From positions 598,576 to 662,575 of the forward strand of contig NMRA01000082.1 of assembly GCA_002633005.1 (NCBI GenBank): 64,000 nucleotides of DNA. Direction: 5' to 3'. This DNA comes from Phoronis australis (lineage: Eukaryota; Phoronida; Phoronidae). How positions within the stretch are numbered: the first letter of the stretch is position 1; each line of letters opens with the position of its first letter. The notes beneath the pieces were generated by a model. It was given only the letters and a program-made list of their open reading frames with translations. It ran no database searches and was not told where the DNA came from. A program made the position numbers and the translations under genes. Below, piece by piece: positions 43,601 through 58,600 of this stretch.

Positions 43601-46600
43601 TGGCCTGTTTGACTCCTCATTTGAAGTGCGCAGTTCTTTTACAAATTACTTAAAATGTCAGAAGAATCATTAATAACGACCCCTATGGTTTTACCAACAC
43701 TTGAAGAGCGAGGGGTGAATTGCTTCATAGTCAGGGTGCGTAGACACTTGGTCAACAGATTGACAATGACATTTTTGAGAAGTTAAGGGCGAGCACTAGA
43801 ATTATGTGACTTTTTATTGTCAAGGGCACCGAGAGTATTCATTGCTAGGGGAGGGAGATAATGGCCCCACCGCTATTGTCCTCACAAATTGTTTCCCGCA
43901 AAAGCACTAAGCTTTGCTAAATTTTCACCGGTTTCAACTTCATTTGAATTTCCTGGTCAGCAATTGCCTGAGTACCGAAATACACGGCCAGGTAGAAGCG
44001 CGTCTTTGACCACGTGACCACAAACACACACTCAGTACCTAGAGTCACGGTGTGAATAGTAAGTGTTTTTTATTACTGCAGGCCTATATTCCCGCACATT
44101 TAACTGATACGCATGTGTTCGCAATAATGAAGAATTTTGCAAAGAGATTGTTTCTCAAGTTTGTATCATTACATGCTTATGCGCCTATGTAGCTAACAGT
44201 GAAGGGCAGATTGCCATCCCTTATAGTGTGTGACTTTTCTACATTGCTAATGCTTTCACTTGGATTATTATAAGACATTTACAAGAAAATAAACATTTCA
44301 GAAAGTGTATAAAATACTTGCAGTGATATTCTCTTTTTTGCAACAATAATGACGCGGTATTTGTCACATCGGGGATGCCTATAAATGTAAAAATGCACAG
44401 AACACAGTAATTTGATGCTTTTGCAGCATAAATTAAACGCGGCCGTGAAACGGGACTCTAAGTTCCGCAACGCATAGGAGTGTTGTTTGGTCGGCTGTGT
44501 TGCACATCTAGGGCTGGCATCTACATGAAGCAGAACGAAAGTTAGATATGCGATCTCATTACTTAGGTAAATGTTGGGGAATCTGTTACTCAAGCTATGG
44601 GTATTGAATGAACAGACACTCTCGCGATTTGCGTTCTGGCATGATAACTCTTCCAAATCTCAATCGGGGTCTACATAAGGGAAACAAAAATAGCCGATTT
44701 CATTTCCAATTATGACTTTTGCTTATTCTGATACTGATACTACTTATTGCAAATTATTGTTGAATTGCAGAAACAACATGCACGGAGACATTTGATTTCT
44801 ATCCAGGTTCGAATAAGTATCCGTTCCCAACATTTTACTGCGTTGATGGTAAGTAGGGAAGGGTTGATTAACGTTACTCATTTCACGTGCAAGATTGCAG
44901 TCCTGGTAATTAGGCAATGATACCACTTTGAAAAGGCTTTTCAGCTAAGCAGCTATTCGCTGACACAGCCTTTATGTGATATCATGACAGTTGTCTTATC
45001 TTCAGTATGCCTTCTGATTAGTTTAGTGTACATGCAGGTAACACTGAGCACTGGACCAAAGATGTTGTCTTTTTAAAAAGTATTTTGAAACTGTTATGAA
45101 TATTACAGAAACAATTCAATGGTAAAAGTACAACGCGAACTCAAATTAAGTTGTTGAATTGGTTTAATTTTAGTTTTGTTAATTCCTTTAAGCATCATTT
45201 CTCAAGTCAAAGACAAATTCGTACAACGTATGTAACGTGATACTGAAAGTCTGTGGGCGTCTCGGCCATTCAGATCACAGTTATCAAAACTGAAAAGCAA
45301 TTGAACTCCCGAAGGGGGTTTTTGGAACAGACACAGTTCGATATCTGTTCTGATTTGATCACATAATCGACGAAGGAGGTTCAAAATATATTAAATTATT
45401 TGCAAAACATGAAAAGTGAATTAAAGCCATAAAAATTACAGCATTCCTTCACAACATTACAGTTCCGTTGCTCGAGGTTTCCTTTGGTCTGGTAGGCAAA
45501 GTTAGCAACGATGTGAGCCTCAACAAGAAAATCCTCCGCGCACTTGAAGGAACTGTGAAAGTAGTCCAAACACGGATCACTTCATTGCTCGTGGTTCCAG
45601 GTATCGTGTGGCGTGGTACTTAAAGTAGCCAGAAGTATTCATTTACACCTGCTTTGTTGAAATTGATACTTCTCTTCCTAATTATGACTACACCTGTACT
45701 GCCGTATAAGTAGCATTCGTCGACTATTGCGCATGCATAGAGTGGGGACATAGGCAAAATGGGGTTATTCGAAGAATAATCCTCGCGGTGTCGCTGCTGT
45801 ACTAGAGGTGATTGAATTGCGCATGCGTTGATGTCTACCTGTAAACAGCTGGTAAAAACACGGAATTTTTATGAAAATACGTCGTCGTGCTAAGCCTTAT
45901 TATTGCTTTTTTTCCTGGTGCAAGTCTTCTACAGGTGGTCACAAATTCCCAAAAGACCTAAGTTTACTACAGGCGTGGAGAATTGTGGTCAAAATGGTCA
46001 ACCAAGTGAAAAAATGTGTGGATGCCGAAACCTCACACCCCGTGTGTGCTATGCATTTTCACTGAGAGACTAGATGTTCACGTTACTTTGTAAGTTTTTA
46101 GCAATTAGTTTCTATCGACATCGTTCAGTGATGTTATCACCACCAGTTACCCAACACAATAACGGGTTTATTCATTGTAACTAAGTGTTTCTTTTCAGAA
46201 ACTCATCTTTGACCTGGCTGGCAGGCTAGTAGCACATATTAACATGATTGTCCTGGGGGAAATTTCTCCAAATATAAGAGGTGTATGGGATGTGCCACTC
46301 AGAAGTCGAGGGTGACTTTTTCACAGCAATTACTCTTCAAAACTATGCTATGTCTAATCAAATTCTTGAGATGAGTGAGTTTACTTACTTTATGGTGGAT
46401 CCCACCCCCAGGAATACCATATTAGTTACTGAATTAACACGAATAAGCTATTCAGGAAATTTGTAATATTGCATTGGAATAAATATTGACACCTGGAATT
46501 AATTTTGTTTGTTGAGATCAGAAACACATTTTAGGTGTCATGAAAAATACACATTCTTAAATTACTTTTAACTTGTTTCACATATTTTTAAACAATTGTT

Positions 46601-49600
46601 GGGTACAGAGATTAATAGTTTCTACATATAAACATGGAAATGAAATGCTGAGTATGTTCTGCCGTACAAATGTAGTTTTGTGTTGTGTTTCTTTTACAAT
46701 TTGCTAACATTTCTCTGACTATTCTGTTACAGGTGAGAGAAAACGACTGAAAGCAGCCGCTGTCCGTCCACTTTACCTTTCGATAAAGTGAAAAGCAGTC
46801 CTTCAGCGATAACCTGAGGGAATTGAACCTTTCAATTCAGAAAGTCAGTCCTTGATATACCTGATTATGGACTCTGTTGCATTAGGAAAATAACAATTAT
46901 TTTAACAATGTTGTTTCTTTGTATGTATGTAGTTGTTCTGTTTCCCATTTTGTTTTTAAATACACTGATTATTGTTTATTATCGAACCTTGTACATAGCA
47001 CATTCTTATCCATGTAGCTACGATTGAAAACTGTCGTTCAGTAACTTTTCCAGACGTGAGGGTGCTGAACGTGCTATAATATCCGGCATAACATAACTTT
47101 CATTTTTATCAGCCCACCCCAGTCAGGCTAGATACGATCTGATCGGAGATTAGAGTAATTATCAAACAAAAAAGGGCAGGCCCTCCAACCATCAACGCCA
47201 GAATGGAGTTAATTGGCTCCGGGGGGTAAACTTCCCAACTTGTTGTTGGGCTATACAATTGAACAAGTTGGGAGCAACGGGGTGTCGCCGTCATGAATAC
47301 GAGAATAGATGCAGTCACTGAATATCGTTTCCGCACAATATGTACCAAATTGAAACGATTATTGGGGACAAATAAANCCCGTTGATAACCTTTATACCTC
47401 GCCGCCGGGTCTCATCCCCAAAGCAGACGGCGATTTGTCACACGATATCCCACTTATACCCAGGGAAGTGGTGAAATGGCGAGGAATTGGTTTGGGTTTG
47501 AGGGATCATTAAAATCGAAAGAAATCGGCCGTTAGAAAAGCCATCTGTGGCTACAAATAATAAATAAGGGAAGTATCGTTTGTCCAGGACAATTAACGAC
47601 GAACGGGAAGGAGTCTACTAGTTATAAACTTGTCTAATTAGGAAAACTTACGAGTGAATGTACTGTTGCTTGAGGCTGGGCCAACAGGAAGCAGGAGAGA
47701 AAGAACAAACAGCGCAACCATCGGACTTGGTAGGAACTAACCAGCAGTTGGATATGAAGCATGAAGGGCTCTATAATGGTATTTGCCCAAATAATAGGAT
47801 TTATGTCAGAGTGCCATAAATCTCATTATACCATGAGTATAATGCCTTTCTTCTGGAAGGAAAAGTTAATGTCTTTCAACCACACTTTTGGTCTTAGGCT
47901 GAGGGAACCGTTTCTAAGATTTTTTGTTGTTCTTCAAATAGAAGATATGAAGACTTGAGTCATTTAAAAATGGGTAGTATTTCTGTTGTTTAAGAGTAAT
48001 TAAAACCCTAAGGCACCATTGCTTGCGTATTAGCAGTAAGACTAATATGACCTCACTCGTATGTTCATAGTAAAACGTAATTTTCACAAAAATGGCAATC
48101 ATATGAATTTATAAACGACTTGCAATATTTCAGGGCATGAGGTAAGACTGTTGAGTCATAAAGAATTCAGAAAAATTTCATGGGCCTACAATGAGTTGTA
48201 AAACAGGTTTATGAAACGTGAAAAAACTTCATGAAGGTTAAGAATTACCTCACCATGCTCTTTCCCAAGGACACCATTACATGTAGGCCTACCTGTTATT
48301 TCCACACACTCGGTTACACCAAATTTTACAACCCAACCCTCAAGCCAACCTCCCGCTAAGGACCAGAATAAGTAAATTGACCAAACAACTTACATACCTT
48401 TCTTTAAAAATATCCGTCTCCTTTATAAAGGCTTTGTTCTTTGCCTCGGATACAGAAAGTAGGCTTTGACAACAGATCTGCACTGGATAGGACGAACTTG
48501 CTGGTTATCTGCAGCCAACTGCTTAAAATCAATCTTTGTCCATCCAGGGACGGTTGCACAAGCGACACACATCTCCTCAGCACGGTACTATCCCTCAAAC
48601 CTAAAAACCAAAGGTCAGGTGAAAACAGGCATGATATATTTCCACGTAAACGTTTAGTAGATTTCCGAACCACATAGGATAGAGAGTAAACGAATAGTCC
48701 ATCGGATATTTTTGTCACGTACCCTTTGGGCTTGGATAGTATTCTTACCTCACTAACCAATATCGAGTTGACAGCATAAGCATTCAGCATTGGTGGATAT
48801 AACTGTCACTGATAAACGTGTTAGAAATCATTCCAAACTTTAATAATACTGCTTTGATGTACAAAAAGATCCTGAGCGTGTCAACTATTAACACACATTA
48901 CAACAAACAATGATTAGCCCAATTGGGGACTGCCGCGAAGTCGGCATGGGCCATTACATGTACTTGTATCTTAGTTAACAGGCATCAGCATTGTAAACAT
49001 GGGATAATCGTCAAAATAATCATAAACCTCACCTTTCTATAAAATCATACTTACTTCCTCTCAAAAAAGCACCCTTTTCACGCAATCTCAGATTTAGTTA
49101 GCCCGGCTGAAAGCCATTTCACCATGTATTAAAGGGCTTGCGAAATGGAGGCTGCTTAATCTATCACCACTAGTACACGCGCGTCCCCTAGTAATGTAAA
49201 AATTGTCTAATAGCCAACATTCTGCTTTCGTGATTGGTGACGTATGTAGGCAATTCGTATCGGGTATGGTCCTAAAATCTGTTTCGTTCTTATATTCTAC
49301 TAAGCATTACTTTTATGTTGTCGTTATCGCGCTCCAAAACTGGCGAGTCCCAACGTATTCGAAAATGAAATAGCAGCTCTTGATTGTAGAGGGAGACGGA
49401 CAGCGGGTACAGCTGTACATAAGACCGCCCGCAACAAGTTCGGAAAGGCTGAGTTCCGAAGTGATCGCCTCGCTCGATGACCTGGTTAGACGAGGAAAAA
49501 CTGTGGTTGAGCATCCCCCGGGGAAACAAATTAATGCCAAACCTGGACGCCTACATATAAAGCCGGTGCTCGAGGAGCCGGACGAAGGTTGGAAACTTGT

Positions 49601-52600
49601 GTGCATGTTCAGTGTATAGCGGCTGCTCTGGATTTTATGTACAGAATGTAATGAGGGAACAAAAGAACACTTCTCGTGATTAGCAAAGTCTAGTCCTGAA
49701 AACCACTGTACAGCACTTGGCAAAGATTAACATGTGAATAAAGGAAAACCCAGAACGCACACTAGTATATACATAAATTAACATCTTTGGAAATCAACAG
49801 TCCTATCGCACTGTGCCCCGAATGACCAACGGCTGAAAAATTACATCCTGGAAACAGTTTTGCAACTGTCTGTTACATCTGGCATATCAAGCGTTACAAT
49901 GACTAATCATGCAATACTTGGTCAAACTTTGTAGAAACGTGAGATTCATTATACAGTACTTACACAAGCGCCAGGTGTGACGACCACGTGATTACACTGT
50001 AGACTAATCTCTGAATTAACTATTCCCTGGCTTTTGGTTGGGTCTGGTGGTGTAACACAATTTAATGTTTCCTCCAGTTATCATTGTAGGCAGTGGCTTT
50101 GGAAGTAGCCGTTTGATACGCAGTTTTAATAACAAATGATGACCTAATTTTGTTTAAGTATAAGTATAGTATGATGCAGTTCAGGAAATTTAGGTTTGCT
50201 TTGTTTGGAAGAGTTAGGTGTATCGGTGTAACACTACTTCAATAGAAACGAAAATGAATACAAAGTGTATCTATTTTACGTTGCAGTGGAAATGGTGAGA
50301 ATACTGGCTGAAATTGATAAGAGGATCGTTGCAGAGGAGACACTTACATCTGCGGTGGACCAGTTCTTTCGTCAAATCGATCCAACATTTAGCAAAGACA
50401 AGACAAGATATAAGAAGCCGTTTGTTTCACCAAGTAAGTGAATGCATGTAGATATTAAACTCATCCGCGAAAGATCGAAGTTTGCATTCCAGTTCCACAG
50501 GAATGTTGATATCAAAACATTTTTCTCTTACTCAACAGAGGGTAAGCTAGTCGTTGAGCTGTACAAGCCAATAGCAAGTGCCACGACATTCAGCAGCGTC
50601 GTTATAAAGCGACTTCAGGGTAAATTCCGTAAAGACACAGGAGTCGAGGGTGCGGACGGAAACATGGCATTTACTATCAAAGGTGGAACCGTAACTTACG
50701 ATCTGGGGCCAAAGACGATCCCTCCTGGGGTTGATAAAAGTAAGTTTGTTTTCGGGTTCAGACAGATTAGCCACATTGACACTGTTCTAAAACTTGTAAA
50801 CTAGAAACCGGCTTAACCAATGTTATATTTGTGACATATCAAAATGTGAATGTAATTCTGAATAAATTTACGGAGGCAACATAACGGTATAGTAAACGAG
50901 TTGAACGTGCTGGCCTTACGTGGTCAGTAGGTAGTTGTGAAACCTTCGGCTTCCAACTGGTTAAGAAGTTAACGTCATGCTTCTATACTATTTAAAGTAG
51001 CATTGAATTGTATTCATGGGTATAAATTATACACTTATCAGCCATATCCAAACTGAAGGTCTGTGAAAGAACCATAGTGGTGGAGATGATGTAGGGTAAA
51101 AATCTGTAGTGCACTATACGACCATGTCAGACCTTTGCGTAATGTCTGAGGCACTATTTGCTAGTTTAGTGAAACTGTTTCTGTAGGGTTAAGTTAAGTC
51201 TAAAATGTCTTAGCCTCGTTTACTGAAATGTGGCACGACCAAAATTATACCTATAGTTATCCTGTTACGAAGTAGGCTTATCAAAATGTACTGCTATTAC
51301 TGTAAACTTTTGAAGATATTTTTGGGTAAATGTTTGCAATCTGTTGTCAAGTTGAAGACCGTCTGTACCGAGGCAATGCAATCGGACGTTCCTGAACATT
51401 GGAAGTGATACTGTACTTTCCAGTCATATCCGGGTAGAGTTCAGTAAAGTTAAGCTCGCAAAAAGCAAAACTTCATGAGATTACGAGAGAAGTTGCCGTG
51501 TACTTTTAACAGGAGAACATGAGCTTATTTAGATTTATGTCGCCACAAAACAGCAACTGCACTATACCCTGGTATCCTCAAGTAAACTAGACTACAAATC
51601 TTGCAAATACTTCCACGCGTATCGTTGAAACCGGATTCGCACACGTCACCTAGTTTATTTTCAATGGGTCGCAAAAGAATAGTTAGCATGCATAGAAATG
51701 TTGTGGCATGCGAGTGTGTAAAATGTGCTGTAAACTAGCCTGGGCTAAGAATTGTAATATATAGATACATATAAGTGCCATGTTATGGCAAGTATTCCAG
51801 TACGCCGGAGTAGGAATGTACGAACCAGTTTGTTATCATATACACTGTACATAAAACTGCAATTGGGACATCTTGTGATTCGACTTCCATTGGTCATATC
51901 GAAATATGCCTCATTGGTCGAAAGTATCGTAAAGTTGTAGTACATTACACTCCCCTTGGATGTTGATGTTATCGTGCTCTAGATCGTTAGCACTCTGTAT
52001 CTTCTAAACCTCTCACATGGTCTTGATGAGATTTGACAGGTCCTTTCCTATAAAGCTGACGACAGACTACGACGAGTTTTGAATTTCTCCGATTACCGGT
52101 GTGCCCCCTAGTGGAAATTTTAGTTTTTTCAGCTTACCTCTTGATCTTCGGATGTCCTCAACGGATTTTCATTAAATTTGGCTGTTTGGCCTCTATTAGT
52201 GAGGTGAAGCCATCCTCTCGTTTTCGGATGGATTCGAGGTACTTTGCACCATCTAGTGGCCATTTTTGCTGTTTTCGAGTCTGTTTTCTGGCATCCGCCG
52301 TTCTATCAACCAAACCGTTCTGGGAATGATTTTGAAAGTTGGCGTTGAGAAGATGACTGACGATGCTTTTCCAATGATGTCGACAAATGTGGCGCCTCCT
52401 AGTGGTAGTTTTGTTTGTTTTTGCGCCAATGGCTGTATCACTAAACGCTCTACATTATCTTCATTGAATTTTGCTGGTGCATTTATATGAAGTTGACAAC
52501 AGCGGATGACAACTTTTGGACGGATCGGGCTGCCGGTGTGCTCCCTAGTGCCAATTTTAGTTTTTTACGCTTATAGCCTCTTAGTGGCAATTTCATTTTT

Positions 52601-55600
52601 TTCATTTTCCTCTGTTTTCTCAGAAGTTCCTTAACGGATTTTTATGAGATTTGGTTAATAACTTTGACGATACATACAAGTATTCCGATGGATTCGATAT
52701 ACTTTGTGCCATCTAGTTGCAATTTTTATATTCCACGTAAAAACCCCTAGAAGCACAACGTTAGCGATGCATTCGTGCGCGCATTTCAACGCTCTTCGTG
52801 GCTCTTGTTATATTTGATTTTTTTTTAAGTTTTAAGTAGCAAATGTGAATAGCAGAAGTGATCACTAAAGATTTTAATTTTGAAAACCGTATAAGAAATG
52901 TGATTTTTACAGCTTAAATCTTTTGTAAAATTTTGTCATATTATGAATCACATTAATTCTATTTTTTAAACAACATAATTGTCCCAATTATGTAACCACC
53001 ACTCAGCGGTTGGATTTTGGGACAGGTCAAGTGTCACCGTACACGTTTTGGCATGTGGTGTTCTCGTATTTTTCCATACATGGTGATATGTTGCGAAGAC
53101 TTCTGTGGTCGTACGTTTTCTCTATTGTTAGCGTCTACGGAACACAGTTTTTGGGTCGCTATATGAAACTGTTTTGTATGACAGTATCTTACACTGAAAT
53201 CCGTCTAAGCTACGACTGAAAGTTAGCCAGCTACGGCTGGGACCGAGGTTGGCGTTTTGGTACCAAAGTGTACATGTACGACAAGGTTTACCGTGAACTG
53301 ATGGGGAACACATTTCGTTCATGTTTTTGTCCGTAAACAATATTACATTGAAACTCGTTTGATATCAAATCCAGAACCTACAGATAACGAAGCGACAAGG
53401 CATTGAGACTTACTGGTACACATGAAATCGTATTTTTCAGCTAAGTTCCTCGGAAGCTAAGACTTATGAGTTGTGCGCATAATGCAACTAAACCTCCGAA
53501 AGAGACTTTCATGACCAAGATAATTTTGAAGTCGTATTTCATACTCCGCCTCGTTTAGTTTAGTTTGCGCATTTGTACTACAGGACGAAAACATAGTTTG
53601 TAATATCCCTTTTGTAAAAACCTCTTAATTTATGTTTAAGTTAAGACTGAAGACCAAAATCCAACTGTGTGTTCATGAGACGGTCTTTTCTGAAATTTTG
53701 TCTTCGATCTTAACATAGCCCTAATTTCGGTCTTACCTTAGGCAATTTGTTTTCACGAACCAGGCCCCGGATGTGAGCACGTTAGGTGCAAGTGTAAAAG
53801 TTGGTTCATTAGCTATTAAGTGATATGATTTGAATTTACTAATCCAATGTTTACCATTTTCTCCATTTATCTGTTCTTTTTGCAGCGCCTAAAGTCACAG
53901 TGTCGTTCTACATTAAGTGTAAAATACCGCTTTCCACTCAGTCTCAAGTTTATAAGTATATCGCCAAAACCGTGCGGGACAAACTCGGCGTGTCCGAAGA
54001 AAGAATTATTGAGATGAAGTCTACTGCACAAGGAGAGCGTATGTCGGTTTCTAAACACAACTTCGTGTTTCTAAAGATAACATTCGATCTAGTTCACTCT
54101 GTTCCGTTAAAGTACAGTCCGTCTATATCATGACATTTCTATCTGAACAATCGTAATTAATAACCCGCAACAATGACATGAGTTTACAGGAGTAAAAAAC
54201 ATTTAAATATTTGTAGTTTCCTTGGTCACGTTTGTCCTCCTAAAGCCGACGAAATTATCTCCCAAGAAAACAAGTGACGCCCTTCGTGAATGGAATTCAC
54301 ATGTCTACAAGGGAATTGTTAAGGTAGTTGATGATGACGGAAATGTCGTCTGCACTATTCTCAAGCAAGAGGTAATCGTTGATCCGACCACGACCACCGT
54401 TCCCGCTATTATAGATAAACGTGAGTAGAGCCTGACACTGGAAATAAAAGATACCGCCCAAAATTGGTAACTGCATTTAATCTCATGTTTTGTTAAGTCT
54501 AAAAGTGAGAACAGGCAGAGATATGAGACATAGCCAGTTACTGCTCACTTGCCTGTTTTTCTCACACTTCCGCTTGGTGCGCCATTATTTCAGACTAAAA
54601 CCTCAGTCCAACGTCGGGCGCGGGTAACAACGTTATTCTGGAAGTGTCTTAAACGTCAATGACGTAACAAAACTGATTGAGACGTATGTTCTTTATATGC
54701 TACAAACAGTCATCTAATGTTCACCTACTACCAGTATCAATCTTGTTGAAAAATAGGGTCACTGCCGCATGTTGCTAAAACTAATGACATTTACAACCGA
54801 GTTGGTTTATCTCGGGTATGAAGAATTGCGCACAGATGATGCTAGTATCAAATGCTTTTGGCACTCCGCAGAACACAAATTGTGCATTGGACTATCTTGC
54901 CCATACTTTGATAGCCTTAGCGGGTTCACGTACATTGTATACGTTGTATGTACTCAGTCTGCTTATATTTGCGACGGAATTCAAATGGGATGACATTATG
55001 CTGCTTATGACAGGTTTCAACATTTCCTAAAATATCTGAGAGTTGAAGTGACTGCTTTCCCTCACACCTACATGTATTTACTCGTCCTAACTTGTCGTAA
55101 AATCAAATGATAAACCGCTCTAGAAAGCGCATATATAACTTTATTAATTATTTACAGTGAGTGGCACGGGATTTGTTGGGATACATGTGTTATACGCACA
55201 GATTGGGCTTGCCCATTGAGTGCTTACTTTGAACGATTCAAATCACTTCATTTTGCTGCGAAGTGGATGGTGGTGAAAATGAGGTGACGTTGCTTCATTT
55301 GGCATCGATACAAATTTTTGTTACTAATTATGGTGGACACCTTGCAGAATCAGGCACGGATGGGTTAAAGTCATTGTCTACCTGTGTTGCCAAAGATTTG
55401 ATTTGTGTAATTTGTTATTATCGTTTATTAAATAGTGTACTCTGAATAATGGCATTAGCGAGATGGAGACGCTCACTGAGCTATGCTTTTGTTTCCACAC
55501 GGTCCTATCATCTTGGGCAACGTGGACGTAAAGCGCATGCTCGTTAATGGTTGTCCCTGAAGGATCGTCTCTGAAGGGTTTTCTGAAACAAGCAGTTGTG

Positions 55601-58600
55601 CGGATTATTCCCACCCAGAAACAATAAAATGGTTAGTCAACCGAAGAGGCGCTGCCCTCTGACGGAACTAAGCGGATTTGAATGTCTGCGCGTGAATAGT
55701 AAAGGGAGAGCTTCAAGACATATTGCATTGTCTATGCTGTAGCACGGCCTAGTTCAAACACATGATGTTAATGGCGCATCTTCATCCTTCAGAAACCATG
55801 AATTTTTAGAGTGATATCATGAAAATGTTAAAGTCATAACCATTGATTAAAATATTGTGTAAACATCTCTTTTTGAATGAAAGAGCGTTGGAATGTTTAA
55901 AGACTTGTATTGAAAGTCGGGTATTGTTTCTCGTGTAGTTTCCAAGATTAAGGCCAGGTTCACATTGAAATGCACGATTTCCGGAACACAAGAACTGAAA
56001 GGACATGTCGAGGACTCACTAGCTCGTGTTCCTGACTTTCCAAGATCGAGAATGGAAAATATCGAGATAGTAAAAAAAGTTGACGGTATGCCTATATCTC
56101 ACTGTATTTTCTCATTCATTTCATTAAATGGAATTGTGAGTTTCATTTTACGGCGTCGTTTTTTTTGCATTTTGTTAACATGGCTACGTGGCTGTTTCTG
56201 TCTCGAATTGTTTGAAATGCAGCGCACTTTAAAGTCTCGCTGGACCTTATCTGCACTCAGAGATGTTAACGGCCATTCTGCTGCAATCCTACATATTAAA
56301 CTAGACACCTACGAATCCATGGCTTTTAACATCTCGGTGAAAGAATAAAATTTATGAAAGCAGAAACTTGTGAAAATTTAGAATTTTGAATTTAAATTAC
56401 CTTGACTTCAATTGGGTCTCGTAACCACGTGCCTATTTATTAAATCTTTAGTAAAAACAGAGATACATGTACATTAATACCAAAACAACGATATCAATCA
56501 AGACCGAATTTCTTTTTATATTAATGTTTAAGATGAAATTTCAAAAGCGATGTTACTGCTTTCTATATTGTTATTTTTGATTTCTTTCATCGACATAAAA
56601 AGCATGCTCTACTTGATTGCCGCTCATGCAAAAGTTGAAAATTATAGAACAATTCGTAACAAAGTATTGGGGAACTGCAATAAAGAATATTACATTGAAG
56701 TTCCATATACGTTCGGTCTGCCATTTCTGAAACACGATGTTTCGAAGTCAGTCAAATGTGCACATTGTTTAGGCTTCTATCTAACCTTAATGATAGTCGT
56801 TTTGTTGTTACGAAAAACTCTTTTTAAAATGTGGTTTGGTGATTTTTTCTTTTGGTACAGTGCACCTAATTGTCGTGGTTATTCTTCCACCTACGGCTTC
56901 GTCAACAAAAAAGTCGAGTGAAATATTGAAGACCTTGAGATGCATGTTATTCAACGAAGAATTGAAAATTACAAATGGTGACACCGAGCTCTGTACCACA
57001 GATTCAACAAACCCGACACTAACGGTTTTACCTGTTGGGCCAGACCCAACCAACGTTAAAGTAGGTCAGTCGTGCGCATGCGTGTTTTGGTTTTGTACAT
57101 CAGTACTCAATAGTTGAAAAACAGAGTTGATATAAAGGAACATGCGCCCGCTTCAAGAAAATGGCTAAAGCTCATGTTTGACTTAAGTGTAAAATTTGTC
57201 TCAATTTCGAATGTTTGACTCTTCCACTTCCGGTAACCTCATTAAAGTTAGGACAGAACTTAAGTCAAAAAGTTATGGCAAATTTGAGATTTATTTCTTG
57301 AAAGGGACTTGAGGCGAATTAACGTTTGATCGTCGATTTAGCTGACATTTAAGATTTGTCTTAGCTAAGTCGTTTTTCTTGGAACTACTGGAAATGCAAA
57401 CAATGGAATAGTAAACTAAATTAAAATAACACCATGGCGTCCCGGATACATGCACACACCCAGCCTAAAAATGGGGGCTCGAATGTTTAAGAATGTGGAC
57501 CTATTACTAAAATTAAAATGCTGTGTTCAGGGCTATGAATTGTGCATTCGCCAAATTTTTGTAGATCATGAATTTTTATTGCACTTTGGTCTCAATTTCT
57601 ACTTTTTTCGGGGACCTTTTTGCCCACTTCGTGAAAAGGAGGGCCCATTCAAGCTCCTTGAGCCCCCCACTGGTTGCGAACATGAGATGCGAAATTTTGT
57701 TGCTAGGGATGGTCACTATTACAATTATATTTAACTCATGAGAATTCCTAATCAGTGTCATGAAAAAGTCACACATTGTTGCGAAGTCTGTTATATACTA
57801 TTAAAGGGGAAACTTTAATACACATTGCTGCGTAGTAATAACACGACTCCAAAGTAAATCTGATGGAGCGTGAATTCTCCACCGTCGTTACTCTGTGAAA
57901 AAAAACAAGTCTGCCAGACAAAAGTGACAGTTCTAACTTGTGCAAGATTCCGTGGAAAGTGACCATAGTCACCACACGCCGAGTGTTCAAAAGTGAACGT
58001 GACTCGAGACAAATGCGGTAATTACATGTACCCTATCACGTCGTGCACTCCACGGAGGTATGAAAATAGAAGTTGCCTTCTGCTGACATCACCCTCAACG
58101 CATTGAATCGTTACTTTGAGTCGCAATGATTTCGATGTTCTTGTTGGTAATCCTATGACAACCTATGGCCAAATTTGTCTTTTATTTTACCCTCTTAAAC
58201 GATGGTAAAACAGCTTTATCAACGCAGAAAACTTACGTGCCCTATGCAAGGTCAGTTTAAATGTAGGAATTCATAGGACAATTAACGATTTCTGCATGCT
58301 GATGTACCTTACATGAAGCTCAGTCACGAGTCGGGAATTGTGTTATGTCAGAATCGGTTTCACTTGATTCAGTTTCCCTGCACACGTCGGTTTAGTGGAA
58401 TCGATCGCTTTCGTCTAGGGAGCGCAGACCCTTTTAAGCCGTCTGAATGCCTTGCAAGACGGGAATCAACCAAATTCTGTGAATAATGAACCCAGTTGAT
58501 CAACTAGCTAGACAGATGGTATCTTTGACCGTGACCGAAGTGGCTATATTGGGTATTGACAAAATGACAAGTGGGCTAAGAAATGTGACTTGATATCGGT

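Noticed and set aside
47109-47348. Hydrophobic open frame on the - strand (PPEPINSILALMVGGPALF)
   Set aside because: It looks like part of an interspersed repeat, but I could not identify a family or a partner motif.
48404-48790. 128-codon open frame on the - strand
   Set aside because: No motif recognised; intronic and without splice partners.
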